Positions 10,087 through 21,545 of a stretch of DNA of 64,000 nt are shown in pieces (the stretch's first letter is position 1; each line of letters opens with the position of its first letter). Under the pieces are notes generated by a model. That model was not told where the DNA came from and did not search any database. It worked only from the letters and a program-made list of their open reading frames with translations. Source of the stretch: Paraphaeosphaeria minitans (lineage: Eukaryota; Ascomycota; Dothideomycetes; Pleosporales; Didymosphaeriaceae); NCBI GenBank assembly GCA_015832175.1, contig WJXW01000002.1, forward strand, positions 1,860,001 through 1,924,000, read 5' to 3'. Made by a program: the position numbers and the translations under genes.

Positions 10087-12443
10087 ATGCCTGCTATCCC
10101 CTCGCACTCTGGCCCAGCTGGAATGCCTGCGCTGTGTCTCTTCTGCGAATTCGCCGCCCGAACGCGTCTGCAGCCCCAGCGCCTCCTCCCGCGCATTCAG
10201 CTCGCCCATCGCTCTGGCGGACTTGTGAGAAGAACGAAATCCAGTTATGACGCAGCTGCGGGCAGCCGCGTTCGCCAGACCAGTAATACACGATCGGACC
10301 TCCGAGGAAAGGTATTGACGTCCGACTGCTGCTCTTGTCCATCTTCTAACGGAGACAGAATGTCTTCAACCCGCTCCACAGAGATGGCCATGCAGGTCCA
10401 GAAAGCTACCCATCCTTCTTCCAGGGTGTGCGCAACCAGATGCAGACACTGAGAGCCGACCTCGCCGAGCCGAGCTTCCTCCAAAGCTTGCACATGGACC
10501 GCAGCACCTTCGATGAAGAATGGCACACGTTCGAGAACACCGTCAGCCGCTGGATCAAACGAGGAGCGCCCGAGATCATGACCTTGGCCCAAGGTGGCTT
10601 GGGGAACAAGAAGAAGAAGGCCCTGGAAAGCAGGCTGCGGTACCTGTTCTACGCCCAAGTCTTCGGCGGACGCTTCACAAAGGCCGAACAAGAGAACCAG
10701 AAGCAAGTGGCAGACCTTCGTTACCCTGCCGAATGGTATCCCGCAACGAGAGAAATCCCCCGGACAGTACATCTCCACGTCGGTCCTACCAACTCCGGAA
10801 AGACGTACCACGCGCTCAAGAGGCTGGAGGAGGCGGACAGAGGCATATACCTTGGCCCGCTTCGACTGCTCGCCCATGAAGTTTTCACGCGCCTGAACGC
10901 AAAAGGCAAGCCCTGCGCTTTGGTCACCGGAGAGGAGCAGCGCGTGCCCGATGGCGACGTCAAGATGTGGAGTTGCACCGTGGAGATGGCTCCACTCAAT
11001 ACCCCGCTCGATGTCGCGGTCATAGACGAAATCCAGATGATCAACCACAACGAACGAGGTTGGGCGTGGACATCGGCATTCTTGGGTGTTCAAGCGCGCG
11101 AAATTCACCTTTGTGGCGAGGCACGAACGGTACCCATCATGAAGGAGCTCTGTGCTCTCATTGGAGACAAGGTCGAGGTCCATGAGTACGAACGACTTAC
11201 ACCGCTGAAAGTAGCCAACAACAGCCTGAACGGCTCTTTGAATAGGCTTGAGAAGGGCGACTGCATCGTTGCATTCTCCGTATTGGGCCTCCATGCGCTG
11301 CGCAAGGAGGTGGAAACCAAAACAGGGAGAAAGTGCGCCATTGTATATGGCAGTCTACCGCCTGAAACGAGAGCTCAACAAGCTCGCCTTTTCAACGATC
11401 CGGACAACGACTACGACTTTTTGGTTGCTAGTGATGCTATAGGCATGGGATTGAATCTGAGCATCAAGCGCGTCATCTTCGAATCCACCATGAAGAACAA
11501 TGGCTCTGAATTCGTACCATTGAAGATCTCCGAAGTCAAACAAATAGGCGGCCGCGCCGGTCGGTACCGGACTGCGCATCAAGCTGTCACGGTGGACACA
11601 ATACCAAAGTTGGAATCCGCAATTGATCCAGTGATAGGTCTAGACGATATGAAGGGAGACGTCGTTGAGGAGCAGATCGTTGCGCCATCGCCAACCGTAG
11701 GGCTCGTCACCACCTTGGACCGCATTGATCACGACTATCTTGTATCAGCCATGGACCAGGAGCCCGAGCCGATTGAATCTGCGGGCCTCTTTCCCCCGGC
11801 GCTGATTGTGGAGCGATTTGCCAACTACTTCCCCCCCGGGACACCTTTCAGCTACATCATGCTTCGCCTCCACGAGATTTCCGTCGTCCATCCGCGCTTC
11901 CATCTCTGCGCTTTGAAGGATCAGCTTGCGATAGCTGACGTGATCCACACGGTGAAGAATCTATCCATTGCAGACCGCATCACGATTTGCGCCGCTCCAA
12001 CAAACATGCGGGATGAAGGGGAGCGCGAATTCCTACGTGCACTCGCCGAGTGCATCGCAGAGAATAAGTCGGGCGCACTCCTCGACTTGCCCAAGCTTCC
12101 ACTCCATGTGCTTGACGAACAGCCCACGGCCGAACGGAAATACTTGTACAGTCTGGAGCAGCTCCACAAGATGATTGTCTCGTACTTGTGGCTCAGCTAC
12201 CGCTTCCCGCACGTTTTCACCACCCGAAAGTTGGCAGTTTACCTAAAGCAGTTGACCGAGGACGCTATCGAGCGCACGCTGATGCAGTTCTCGTGGTCGG
12301 ATGTCATGAACAAGCGGAAAGAGAGGTCGCGCGAGGCCATGCGCGACATGCAAGAGCAGCGGAGGGCGGCTCGGGCGGCGGAGGAAAATGCTCGAGTCGA
12401 CCTGCCACAAGGAGCGCGCAAGATCTCGGACGTCGAGACATAG
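10087..12443 (+). CDS. suv3: mitochondrial ATP-dependent RNA helicase SUV3
   Basis: Two exons, 10087-10311 and 10359-12443, joined over a 47-nt intron (GTATTG donor, CTAAC branch, ACAG acceptor); 769 aa. The first exon supplies a ~75-residue Arg-rich, nearly acid-free presequence expected for mitochondrial import; an alternative ATG lies at 10123. The helicase core shows GPTNSGKT (Walker A, about 217-224), the DEIQ box (about 298-301) characteristic of Suv3 rather than DEAD, and QIGGRAGR (motif VI). The C-terminal Suv3 region (RFANYFP, LSYRFP) follows. The family unwinds RNA/DNA 3'-5' and partners the RNase Dss1 in the mitochondrial degradosome. The last ~40 residues are a charged Arg/Glu-rich coil. 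Confidence 0.95.
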
Positions 12444-13222
12444 TCCGAAGACGCCGAACCCCCTGCCAACGAGGGCGAGTGTCACCCCGAGGAGCTTGAC
12501 GATGTGGAATCTGCAGCGCCAGCTAAGCAGCAGGCAACACAGTGATGGTACGAGACTGCTTACCGCCCTGATAGGTTCCCCGTCATTGATGCACGCGATG
12601 CACCGCAACCGAGGTTGTTGTTGTAGATTTGTAACAATAATAATGTAGCAGCATTGGAGAGGCGCGTGTACATTTCGGAGCTTTCAGGCGTATCGAATAC
12701 CCCGTCGCATTTGAGACAGTATCTCAGAAGAAGAAGAAGAAGAAGAAACCAGGTCACGTAAATAGGACTGTATATCACGCAATGTAACAACTACATCTTC
12801 CGTCTCCAAACCCCCTTTCCTGGTGTAACCTGGACAAGCAGCCGAGGGGTGCCCAGCTCGGTGGCACGCCATGAGAATGCATCCATCAGGCTGCAACAAG
12901 AGCAACTACAACGTTGCGAATCAAAAGCCACTTGTCGGAAAGCTCTGCAAGACGACGACAGCACACGGCAGCGTTGGGCTAGGGGTGAATTGCGACTGAC
13001 ACGTGAGGCGTACCCTAAAAGGGGCCTAGTTTAATGAGGTCAAATCCAGAGAGCCGGCGCTTCCGACAAGCGTCACCACCAGCCCCGAGCCCGTCCTCGC
13101 CGCACGCTCACCACCACCACACAACACAGCACCACGCGTCCGCCTCGACAGAACAGAGCGACTTCTTCGACAACCCCTCCAGTCCCCGGCTCCGCGATCG
13201 CGAAGCACTTCCTACCGTCGCG
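12444..13222. other. intergenic between suv3 and kei1
   Basis: Tandem genes on plus. Holds the suv3 3' flank and kei1 promoter. The only structure I see is the AAG microsatellite. The open frame upstream of 13223 is judged 5' UTR because kei1-like sequence starts at 13223. Confidence 0.5.
12726..12748. repeat. (AAG)n microsatellite
   Basis: About seven AAG units between suv3 and kei1. Confidence 0.85.
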
Positions 13223-14296
13223 ATGGCGCCTTCGCAGCTCTTGGAGTTGCCCCGGCCAAAGGTACGCATGCGGAATGCCATATTTTCTTCACGCGCTTGC
13301 CGCCCCAGGTCATACAAGACTAACACGCGCCAGAACTTCTTCCAGAAGATGTCGCTGCGCACCGGCGCCGAAATCATCACCTACCTCCAGGTCATCAACA
13401 AAGTCTCCGGCCTCTATGGCCTGCTCGCGCTCCTGACCGGTGCTGCCATCGACGGGTGGCAGCTCTCCATGTACCTATACTCGACCCTTGTCCTCGTCGC
13501 CACCGTCTACCTGTACAAGCACATCCGCATGCAGTCGTCGTTTGAAAGCCTGCTGCTCGCCCACCTCTACGCGCTCGACTCGGTGGTCAACGCGCTCTAC
13601 ACGGCCTTTTTTGCCTTTGTCTGGTTCTATACGCTCGCCAACCACCCCGGTGGCGGCGACAACTCGATTGCGCCCGGTGTCGGCGAAAATGCAGGCTTCA
13701 CGAGCCCAAAATACAATGTCAGCGAGGTCAACATCGTAGCTGAGCCTGTCGGTGGAATCAAGCCTGGCCTGGATGCTGTGGCCGTTGGTCAGGGCACCCC
13801 TGCATCTGCGCCGGGACTCGGCGGAGCTGTCTTTCAGACCAGCAGCATCATGAGCATCTCGCTCATTGCGGGCTTCTGGGCACTCCGCGTCTACTTCGTC
13901 TTTGTCATGCTCGCTTTTGCGCGCCAGTGCCTGCGCCAACACATCGCTGCCAACGCCTCCACTGTCGGCTGGTACAACGACGACACCCCGCAAACCTTTC
14001 AGAACCTCTCAGAGAACCCGTTCCAGGAGAGCAAAGCAGCGGGTGCTGGCTGGAGGGGCAAGCTCGGCAGGGCCATGCTAAGCGGCGCGCCGCTTTACTG
14101 GCTTGGATCGAGCCCTGACGAAGACGAATCGTGGATGCGCGGCGTTGGCGGAAAATTCAGCAAAAAGGGCGCGTCTGCCGGAGAGCCCATTGGCCTGGGC
14201 GAGCGCGAAAGGCGGAGAAGAAGTGGGACTGGTCCTCCTGCTCCACCCAGGGAACTGAGGCCCCCACCGCTTGCCGACTTGCAAGAGGTGCGCTGA
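13223..14296 (+). CDS. kei1: inositol phosphorylceramide synthase regulatory subunit Kei1
   Basis: Two exons, 13223-13261 and 13334-14296, with a 72-nt intron (GTACGC, GACTAAC branch, CCAG); 333 aa. The start MAPSQLLELPRPK followed by NFFQKMSLRTGAEI matches the Kei1/DUF1753 family start, then NKVSGLYGLLALLTG. About four hydrophobic segments lie in residues 20-240 with a Gly/Ser-rich luminal or loop insert near 135-190; the C-terminal 80 residues are polar, with a run of Arg. Kei1 binds Aur1 in the Golgi and is needed for IPC synthesis in sphingolipid metabolism. The intron is a multiple of three and free of stops, so retention would add 24 residues without breaking the frame. Confidence 0.9.
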   Translation: MAPSQLLELPRPKVRMRNAIFSSRACRPRSYKTNTRQNFFQKMSLRTGAEIITYLQVINKVSGLYGLLALLTGAAIDGWQLSMYLYSTLVLVATVYLYKHIRMQSSFESLLLAHLYALDSVVNALYTAFFAFVWFYTLANHPGGGDNSIAPGVGENAGFTSPKYNVSEVNIVAEPVGGIKPGLDAVAVGQGTPASAPGLGGAVFQTSSIMSISLIAGFWALRVYFVFVMLAFARQCLRQHIAANASTVGWYNDDTPQTFQNLSENPFQESKAAGAGWRGKLGRAMLSGAPLYWLGSSPDEDESWMRGVGGKFSKKGASAGEPIGLGERERRRRSGTGPPAPPRELRPPPLADLQEVR

Positions 14297-14890
14297 GGTC
14301 ATGGGAAAGCATGAAGTTCGGTTCCTAGCTCGCCATCTGTCCATGTCCATGGCGGCTGGTGGGCTTTAAAAGCCAGTGGAATTTTGTAATGCACTAATGC
14401 GGCGTTCAAGCGAGGTCAGGTTGAAGTTCGATACACGATGTACAGTAGGGAATCCCCGGGCATCAACCCACGGGGCATCGCGACTATTCTTCGTTCTATA
14501 TTATGTTTCTCTTCATAGCAACGCGCACAGCATATCGTGGCGTTGTCTCGCATCTGTATACTATATGCAATTACAACACACCCTCGATCAGGGTGTCTTG
14601 CCAAAGATTAGACATTGCGAGATTTTTCACTCGGTGGACATCGTATGTACAACTAAGGGCCCTACGCTCGGCAACAACGGCCGTACTGCAGGCAATGCGG
14701 GGCTACGTCAACGCTACTCAAAACAGGAAGCCGACCCGTCGACCCATAAGGACGATCTCTCCACATCGTCTGCAGCTACGGATCCTCCTTCGCATGCAGG
14801 GCAAAACGGTGCCATGCCCCCTCTATCGCTCCAACCCGCTAGCAGTCGCATCTTGACGTGCCTTTCGTCCATCTTGAAATCAACACAACC
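14297..14890. other. intergenic between kei1 and the GH2 gene
   Basis: Overlapping open frames on plus (14376-15110) and minus show no domain or codon character. I see nothing else in it. Confidence 0.4.
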
Positions 14891-17009
14891 ATGGCAGATC
14901 AGCAGTACCCCCGCCCCGACTGGCAACGCCCGTCCCTCAGCTGGCAGTCGCTCAACGGACCCTGGTCTTTTCTCTTCGATGATAACGACGTCGGACAGGC
15001 GCAGGGCTGGCAGCTCAGCGGCCTTCCATCCGAAGTCTCTGTTGACCCAACACTCACCAACACGGCCTCACCCTCCCAGGATAGCGAAGGCATCACGACC
15101 AAGATCATAGGCGACACGCAAGCCCTCATCAAAGGCAATGTGTTCAAGTCGGACGGCGCGACCAGGCACCAGAAACGGGATATCCAAGTCCCGTACGTCT
15201 GGCAGTGTCCCGCGTCCGGGATCGAGGAAAAGGGTGTGCATGAGGTCTTTTGGTATGAACGCAATATCCGGGATCTGCGGACTAGCGAACAGAAAGAGAA
15301 AGGCGATAGTGTGAGTCTGAGGTTCGGGGCTGTGGACTATGAGGCCAAGGTGTGGGTCGATGGGAGTCTCGTTGGTGGACATCGTGGTGGACACGTCCCG
15401 TTCTCGATTGATGTTACGGATGCATTTGCGAAAGAGGTGGGAGGAGGGGGGCACCGGGTCACAATCAGAGTGTACGACTCTGCGTATGATCTCACTCAGC
15501 CAAGAGGAAAGCAGTACTGGGGTGCACAACCAGAAAGTATCTTTTATACGCCGAGTGGAGGTATTTGGCAGAGTGTGTGGCTGGAAGTGGTTCCAAAAGT
15601 GAGACTTGGAGACTCGAGTAACGGCACTGTGCTGCGCAGTGATGATATCGAGCACGGGAAGCTGAAGGCAAACGTACGCATACTGGATAGACCGGCTGGG
15701 TGGAAGTACGCTGTCGGTTTAGAGGTCAAGCTTGGCGGCGTGCGTGTCAGTTCCACGGAGAAGGTCGATCTACCGCGGGAGTCAGATTTTGTGTCCTTGG
15801 AAGCGGACATGCGACTCATTGAAGACCAGGCAAGCCAACTAGGACAAGACATTCTCTCCACATCGCCGCTCAATGAGGGCCGCGCATGGCTCAACAACGT
15901 AGCCCTCTGGTCTCCCGAACACCCTACTCTTTACACTCTCACGCTTTCTCTCTACGACCCGTCCGGCACCAAAATCGACGAAGCAGTAACCACAACAGGC
16001 ATGCGCAAGATTTCCTGGAACGATTCCGCCTTCCGCCTAAACAACCGCCCCTATTTCCAAGCCCTTTTTCTTGATCAGGGCTACTGGCCACGCACATTCA
16101 TGACGCCGCCTGCCGCAGACGCCCTGAAGACAGACATCCAGCTCGCCAAAAACATGGGCTTCAACGGCTGCCGCAAGCACCAGAAAGTCGAGGACCCACT
16201 CTTCCACTACTGGGCCGACCGCCTTGGATTTCTGATCTGGGGAGAGATGGCCAATGCGTACAGCTTCTCTTCGCAGTACGTGGACCGTTTCGACCAGGAG
16301 TGGCGCGAAGCCGTGCTCCGTGACATCAACCACCCGAGCGTCGTTGCATGGACACCCGTCAACGAGAGCTGGGCATACACGGATCTCGCGCACAGCGTCG
16401 AGCAGAGGAACCACATCCGTAGCTTGTACTACGCGACGAAAGTATTGGATCCGACGCGCCCCGTCAACGACAACTGTGGCTGGGAGCACGTGAAAGGCGA
16501 TCTGACGACGTTCCACGACTACTCTGATGGCGACAAATTAACGCAGACGTGCAAGACGCTCGACGGGATTATCGCGCCCAAGGCAGATAGGCCCGTCTTC
16601 GTGGCCGCCCTTCCCGCACAGCGCGACGCAGGCGCAAGACATGATCCCTCAGCGCCCATCATATGCACCGAGTTCGGCGGAATCAACATCGCGCATGGCG
16701 AGGCGGGCACGGGGGAGCGTGACTGGGGTTACACGACAGCGAGCGATGCGAAGGATTTGCTGAAGCGCATAGAGACGATAATGAGGGGGATCGTCGAGGG
16801 CGGACATGTGTGTGGGTTTGTTTATACGCAAGTAAGTATTGTTACCATACTGTGGGAAACGCGTTTACTGATTTCTTCTCTAGCTCACGGATATTGAGCA
16901 GGAGGTCAACGGGCTGTACACGCTGGAGCGGAAGGAGAAGCTGGATGCGGCGGAGATGAAGAAAATTGTCGAGGCGGTTGTCAAGCATTACGACGAACTG
17001 CAGAAGTAG
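14891..17009 (+). CDS. glycoside hydrolase family 2 (beta-galactosidase/glucuronidase-like)
   Basis: Two exons, 14891-16831 and 16884-17009 (52-nt intron, GTAAGT/TCTAG); 688 aa from the first ATG. GH2 layout: N-terminal jelly-roll sugar-binding domain (SLNGPWSFLFD, then VPYVWQCP and VFWYERNI), an immunoglobulin-like middle domain (ALWSPEHPTLYTLTL), then the TIM barrel. The acid/base Glu492 sits in WTPVNESW and the nucleophile Glu594 in ICTEFGG. No signal peptide is visible, so it is probably intracellular. Substrate cannot be read from sequence: beta-galactosidase, glucuronidase and mannosidase are all possible. The last exon encodes the closing LYTLERK helix region. Confidence 0.9.
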
Positions 17010-17869
17010 GCCTAGCACGCCAGCGTTGCTGGGTCCGCGGTTTTCACAACACTTCAACCCCTTCCTCTTCATCCTCACTCCTACTCCCAAAGTCGTACGG
17101 ATCCAACGTCACCAGTGTCACGCCTTCCTCGCACCATGCTGGCGTCGTAGGGGAGGTTGAGTAGAGGATTTTGTGGTTGAAGTTCGTTTATTAAGTAGTG
17201 AGAAAAAAATAAGTACGCCAATAGAAGAAAAGGGAATTTACCTACCAACAAGATACTGCAGTAGACTCGCGTGACGGCTCAGTGGAGTAGTAAGTCGCAC
17301 GTCGGTTCCTCGTTACCTAAATCATTTAGAGCGGAAGGAACGAGCACTCAAGTTCTACGAACAGTGGACTCGATTACGACTTCCGTTACCACACATGTTT
17401 GCAATAAATCAATAGCGGTGCAATCGGCACAGATGATGAGGTGCCAACGCGGCATTCCAAGTAAGCTGACATGAATTAAAGTTATCGGGAGCAGGAAGCT
17501 AGAACAAGGAGACTCGGATTCTTCCCGCGTCTATGAGTGCCTCGCTGTCTACATCTCCAGAGAACTAGAAACTGGGCGGCCTTGTATGTCACGGTTATTT
17601 ACCATACCAAAAATGCTGCCAAACACCTTACGGTAGTTGCAAATCACACGTGAGCAAGCATGTGGTTGTACACTACTAAATCAAGTCCCAGCCAAGGTGA
17701 CCAAATGTTGACCCATCGCCAAATGAATTTCGCTCGGGTAGGTTCATCAAAGCTATCAAAGACAAAATCCTGCTACACCCATCGTGACGTGCCCTCAAGA
17801 CATCGCCGCGTACACCCTCCTTCCCATCGAAACCTACGATCCACATCACCCAGCAAGCAGCGCGTCGAA
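17010..17869. other. intergenic, 860 bp
   Basis: Contains only short frames. The frame of the next gene extends upstream to an ATG at 17660, but that extension is basic low-complexity sequence and is treated as 5' UTR. Confidence 0.4.
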
Positions 17870-18349
17870 ATGGTCGGAATCCTACCACCACGAGTAACTG
17901 CCGCAGCCACCCTCATCTTCCTCCTCGCACGCACAGTGCTCTCCATTTACCGCCTCAAAGCAGACGTCGAACGCCAAAAGCACGACATAACGCAGCTCAA
18001 ACAACAGCTCGCGGCTGTTTCCGAGAGACAGGATGTCCTCGTCGATTCGCTGACAACCGTTATGATCGTTTCTAGCCAACTAACCGAATGCCAGGACGCT
18101 GCGTTGGAACTCATCGCATATGCTCAGCAGCGCGTGGATCAGGTCAGGCAGGAGGTTGATGGCACCCGGCGCGATGTTCTTGCGCTGGGGCAGCAGGTTC
18201 GTGACGCTCGAGACCTGAAGGGCGAGATAACGGGGACGGTGGCGCAGGCTTTTACTTTGTTTATGGGTTTGGTGGGCGTCATCTCGCGGTATCAGACGTT
18301 TTTTTGGCAAGCGAAAGATTTTGGATGGGGGGTTTTCTTTTTTAGATGA
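17870..18349 (+). CDS. small membrane-anchored coiled-coil protein
   Basis: 159 aa from ATG 17870; an upstream in-frame ATG at 17660 would give 229 aa. I prefer the shorter form because the hydrophobic segment (TAAATLIFLLARTVLSIY) then lies at the very N-terminus, as a signal anchor. Residues 25-130 form an amphipathic helix with heptad-like spacing (LKADVERQKHDITQLKQQL). A second hydrophobic patch near the C-terminus contains FTLFMGLVGVI. Family not recognised. It has the same overall plan as the broken gene at 595-1210. Convergent with the zinc-motif gene at 18822-20583. Confidence 0.55.
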   Translation: MVGILPPRVTAAATLIFLLARTVLSIYRLKADVERQKHDITQLKQQLAAVSERQDVLVDSLTTVMIVSSQLTECQDAALELIAYAQQRVDQVRQEVDGTRRDVLALGQQVRDARDLKGEITGTVAQAFTLFMGLVGVISRYQTFFWQAKDFGWGVFFFR

Positions 18350-18821
18350 CGTTAGTTCGACTACAATATGTTTAAGGTAAGGCTAAGGATTATCTCTTGC
18401 TGTGGGTTGTTCTCAAAAGGATAAGGCGGAGCAGATATCTGGGAGAAAGATTGTTCAGACGGGGTCATGGCGATGGCTGCACATCATCGCTGATGTTGGT
18501 CTAAACCCTATCAGCTATCCATAGGCATGGAAATCTAGACTGTAAAGTACTTTCCATTCTGCAGATGATTTGCAGTATAACAGGCTATACCAAAAAATCT
18601 CACATGCGTGTGTTACCACGCTCAGGCCTGGTACACCAGGAAACAATTCAGATCAATCGTCGAAAATCCGTTAACACACCTGCCCCTCGGCAACCTTTCA
18701 CCCCGAGAGCAGTACAATAACCCTACTCCGTTTTCCTCGCAGCCTTCTGCCCAGTATTCATGTCGCTCCATGCGGATCCGGCGCCCATGGGCTGATGCCC
18801 ACACGAGCAATCCCAGCCGCG
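18350..18821. other. intergenic between convergent genes
   Basis: 3' flanks of the genes at 17870-18349 and 18822-20583. Nothing further seen. Confidence 0.4.
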
Positions 18822-20583
18822 TCAAGATCCAACCGGAACGCCGCCCTCCTCCGAGACATCACTCTCGACATCGCTAGCAGACGCCCTATCCTCGACCGCC
18901 GCCCGACCGCCGCCAGACTTTGTGATGTGGCGGCCCGCGTCGAACACGACTGGGGAAGATGCCGTCTCATCCGTGTCCGAAGCCGGGGAAGTACGCATCG
19001 GGGTGGCAGCCCGGCTCCGCCACGTGGGAGAGTCTGCCCACGCGAACGGATTGCCAGAGGCAACGTGTGGCGTGTTTGCATCGACGGGGCTATCCGTCGT
19101 GGCCTTGGGTCGGTCGGACGGAAAGGAGACGCTGGGTGCGACGGTCGGTTGGCTAGACTCGGGGGATTTGCTAGGCGTGTCGGTGTTTGAAGATGAGGAT
19201 GTCTTGTTGGAGGTATCTTTGGAGGTTTTTGCTCGAGGTGAGGGGGTGGCGCTGTTGGATTTGCTGTGGGGGAGTCCCTTCTCCTGGAGCATGGTGTTGA
19301 ATTGGTTTGTGAAGTCTTCCTTTCTATCAACTGCGGTCTTGGAAAACAGGATAAGATCGTGGGCTGATCCAATGTTCGCAGGTGCGGGAGCGTTCCCAAG
19401 GCTGTTCTCTGCACCAGTTGTTGATGTCGTGGCTGCGATGGGGTTGACGGTACGGCTGGACCTTGGTCTACCGCCGAAGAGATCTTTGGAATCTTGACCA
19501 CTGCCTTCTTTCGAAGCTATCAAGGGCGTGTGAAGGCTGCCTTTTGATTTTTTCACCGAAGCCAGGGCTACGGGAGAGTTTGAAGTGATGCTGGCACTAC
19601 CGGTCAACGCAGCGTTCTTCGATGCCTCCCGGTAAGTGTCGATTTTCGTCTTCTCCTTGAGAAGTTTGCGCTCCTGCTCCTCTTTATCCTTCTGCACGGG
19701 TGGTATTGGTTCGTTCATGTGTGTGTGTAATGACTTCATCTCCTCGGCGGTATGGCGCAGCTCAGCCACAGCTTTGTACTCATCCGCAGGGAAAGTTGGC
19801 ATTTGAAATCGTTTCACCACTGACTTTGGAGACGCTTCAATCACGCTAGGTTGCGCAAATCGGCTGGCCATCATGCCAGAGGGACTCGACACAACATTTC
19901 GAGGACTTCGAGCTGCGAACCGGCTATCAACCATGATGTGAGAAGGGCTGGCCTTTGGTGCCGGCGTCGGCGTCGAGGTAGATCCCAGGGAGGTAATCGT
20001 CCTAGCCCCGACCCACTTGCGAGAGATGTCCTTGCGTTCAACAGCATCGGAATTTGCAGGAAGTTCAGGCATCGTGGCAGTCGAAGTGGCAGTCTTTGTG
20101 ACATTCCCGAACGCTGACGTCTTCGTGCTGACCTCGGAAGTGGCATTATTGAGCTGGCCCGTGTTCTGGTCGTACTTCCCTACAAAGTTCGCATTCGTTG
20201 ATGTAGAGAGCTTACACTGCTTGAGGTGCATTGTGAAGAACTCGGAACGGTTGTCGGTGTAGTCTTTCCCACATATGCCGCAGAAGAAGGACCCCGACTG
20301 TTGCATCGGCTGACGCGTGTTGTGATCCATTTTTGGCACTGAATCTTGGACTGCTTCAAGGCTTAAACAAGATTGCAATGCAAGCGGATAGGAAACTTAT
20401 ACTAACCTGTATTTTTCGAGACTGCATCGAGCGCCATGTTCTCCGTCAGGTCCACGAGGGTGTCCGTTGGTTTGGGCGCGTATTTGCTGATCCGCAAACC
20501 CTTGCCTGAGACTCATTAGAAACCGACTGTAGCTGCAATACTGGCAAATAGTTACCTGAGCCGCCCGGTGGGTTCGAAGTCAT
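18822..20583 (-). CDS. disordered protein with CCHC zinc motif
   Basis: Three exons on minus: 20583-20556, 20505-20407 and 20350-18822, with introns of 50 and 56 nt; 551 aa. The last acceptor is chosen because it preserves frame; a second in-frame AG lies 12 nt further on. The N-terminus reads MTSNPPGGSG then KGLRISKYAPKPTDTLVDL. Near residue 60 is CGICGKDYTDNRSEFF followed by H-x3-C, an atypical C-x2-C-x14-H-x3-C finger. The remaining ~450 residues are Ser/Thr/Pro-rich with basic and acidic patches, presumably disordered. No known family is recognised. The next gene (21546-22659) carries a similar motif. A nuclear or scaffold role is guesswork. Confidence 0.65.
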
Positions 20584-21545
20584 GTTGAGAAGCCTAGTCG
20601 ACGGGCAGTCCACTTGTCTTTACAACGTGGTTACACAGAGGGTAGGTAGAAATACTTGAGCTAGGTAATCATGGGTCGCCGGTTTTCTTATAGCGGGCCT
20701 GTCGGTGGAACAAGATAGCTACGTAACTATGGTGGGCTCAGGGCCAGTGCGCGGCGCGATGCTGTCACGTGAATCTCCTTCCGAGGCCAAGTGCTTCCTT
20801 AAGCCACGAGCTTGGTGCTAAAGTTGATAAATATGTTCTGGATGACGTATTCACTTCCATATGCTTTCCATTCTCTTGGACAGTTCCTGTTGCGCACGCG
20901 CTCACTGTCATAATTCGCTTGAAAGAATGTTACAAGCCTGGAAACCTAACTAGAAATCAATACCCGGTGTATACACCTGTAGTATATCATCCAGCCATCA
21001 ATGCCACATCGCGATTACTCTTGGATCTCCATGACATATATGTGCTAGCTGTTGTGCACAAGAGGCGATTATCAGAAAAAACCCCAACCTCCTATGGTCT
21101 AGTGCACGCTCGTATCAGTACGGCAGTGCATCGATGTTTACAGTTCTGAGCACAGCCCAAGGCAATGAGAAAAGGATCGATGAAATTTGCTTTCCCACCC
21201 GTCACGAACTTATTGGCTATCGCAGATTCCTGTCTCGATGTACCTATGGTATACTTTTCATAGTGAATGTACATTCGCTAGAAGGCAAAACGTACCGTGT
21301 GGTACGGCGAAAATCCCACACAAGCCTCTCTATGGAAACAATCATCAACATGGCGTGGTGAAATATCGCTGAAAAAGATGCCTTCGAGTCGAATGTGTGA
21401 TATCTGACTAAGTTTGAACTCCAAAAATCCTGCCTAGGCTCCAGATGAATGTTCTTTCCGAGAGGTAAAGCCCTCCGCTGTGTCGTACTTACTCAATGTT
21501 GAAGTACAGCCGTAGCTGGACAAGCCAAGGCAGCGAGCTCGATAT
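20584..21545. other. intergenic, 960 bp, relatively AT-rich
   Basis: Between two minus-strand genes. Plus-strand frames at 20769-21149 and 21134-21361 have no domain character. Nothing else seen. Confidence 0.4.

Noticed and set aside
10245..11294. 349-codon open frame on minus
   Set aside because: Antisense to the suv3 helicase core, whose motifs are unambiguous; a shadow frame.
14376..15110. 244-codon open frame on plus before the GH2 gene
   Set aside because: Overlaps the GH2 start in another frame and has no domain character.
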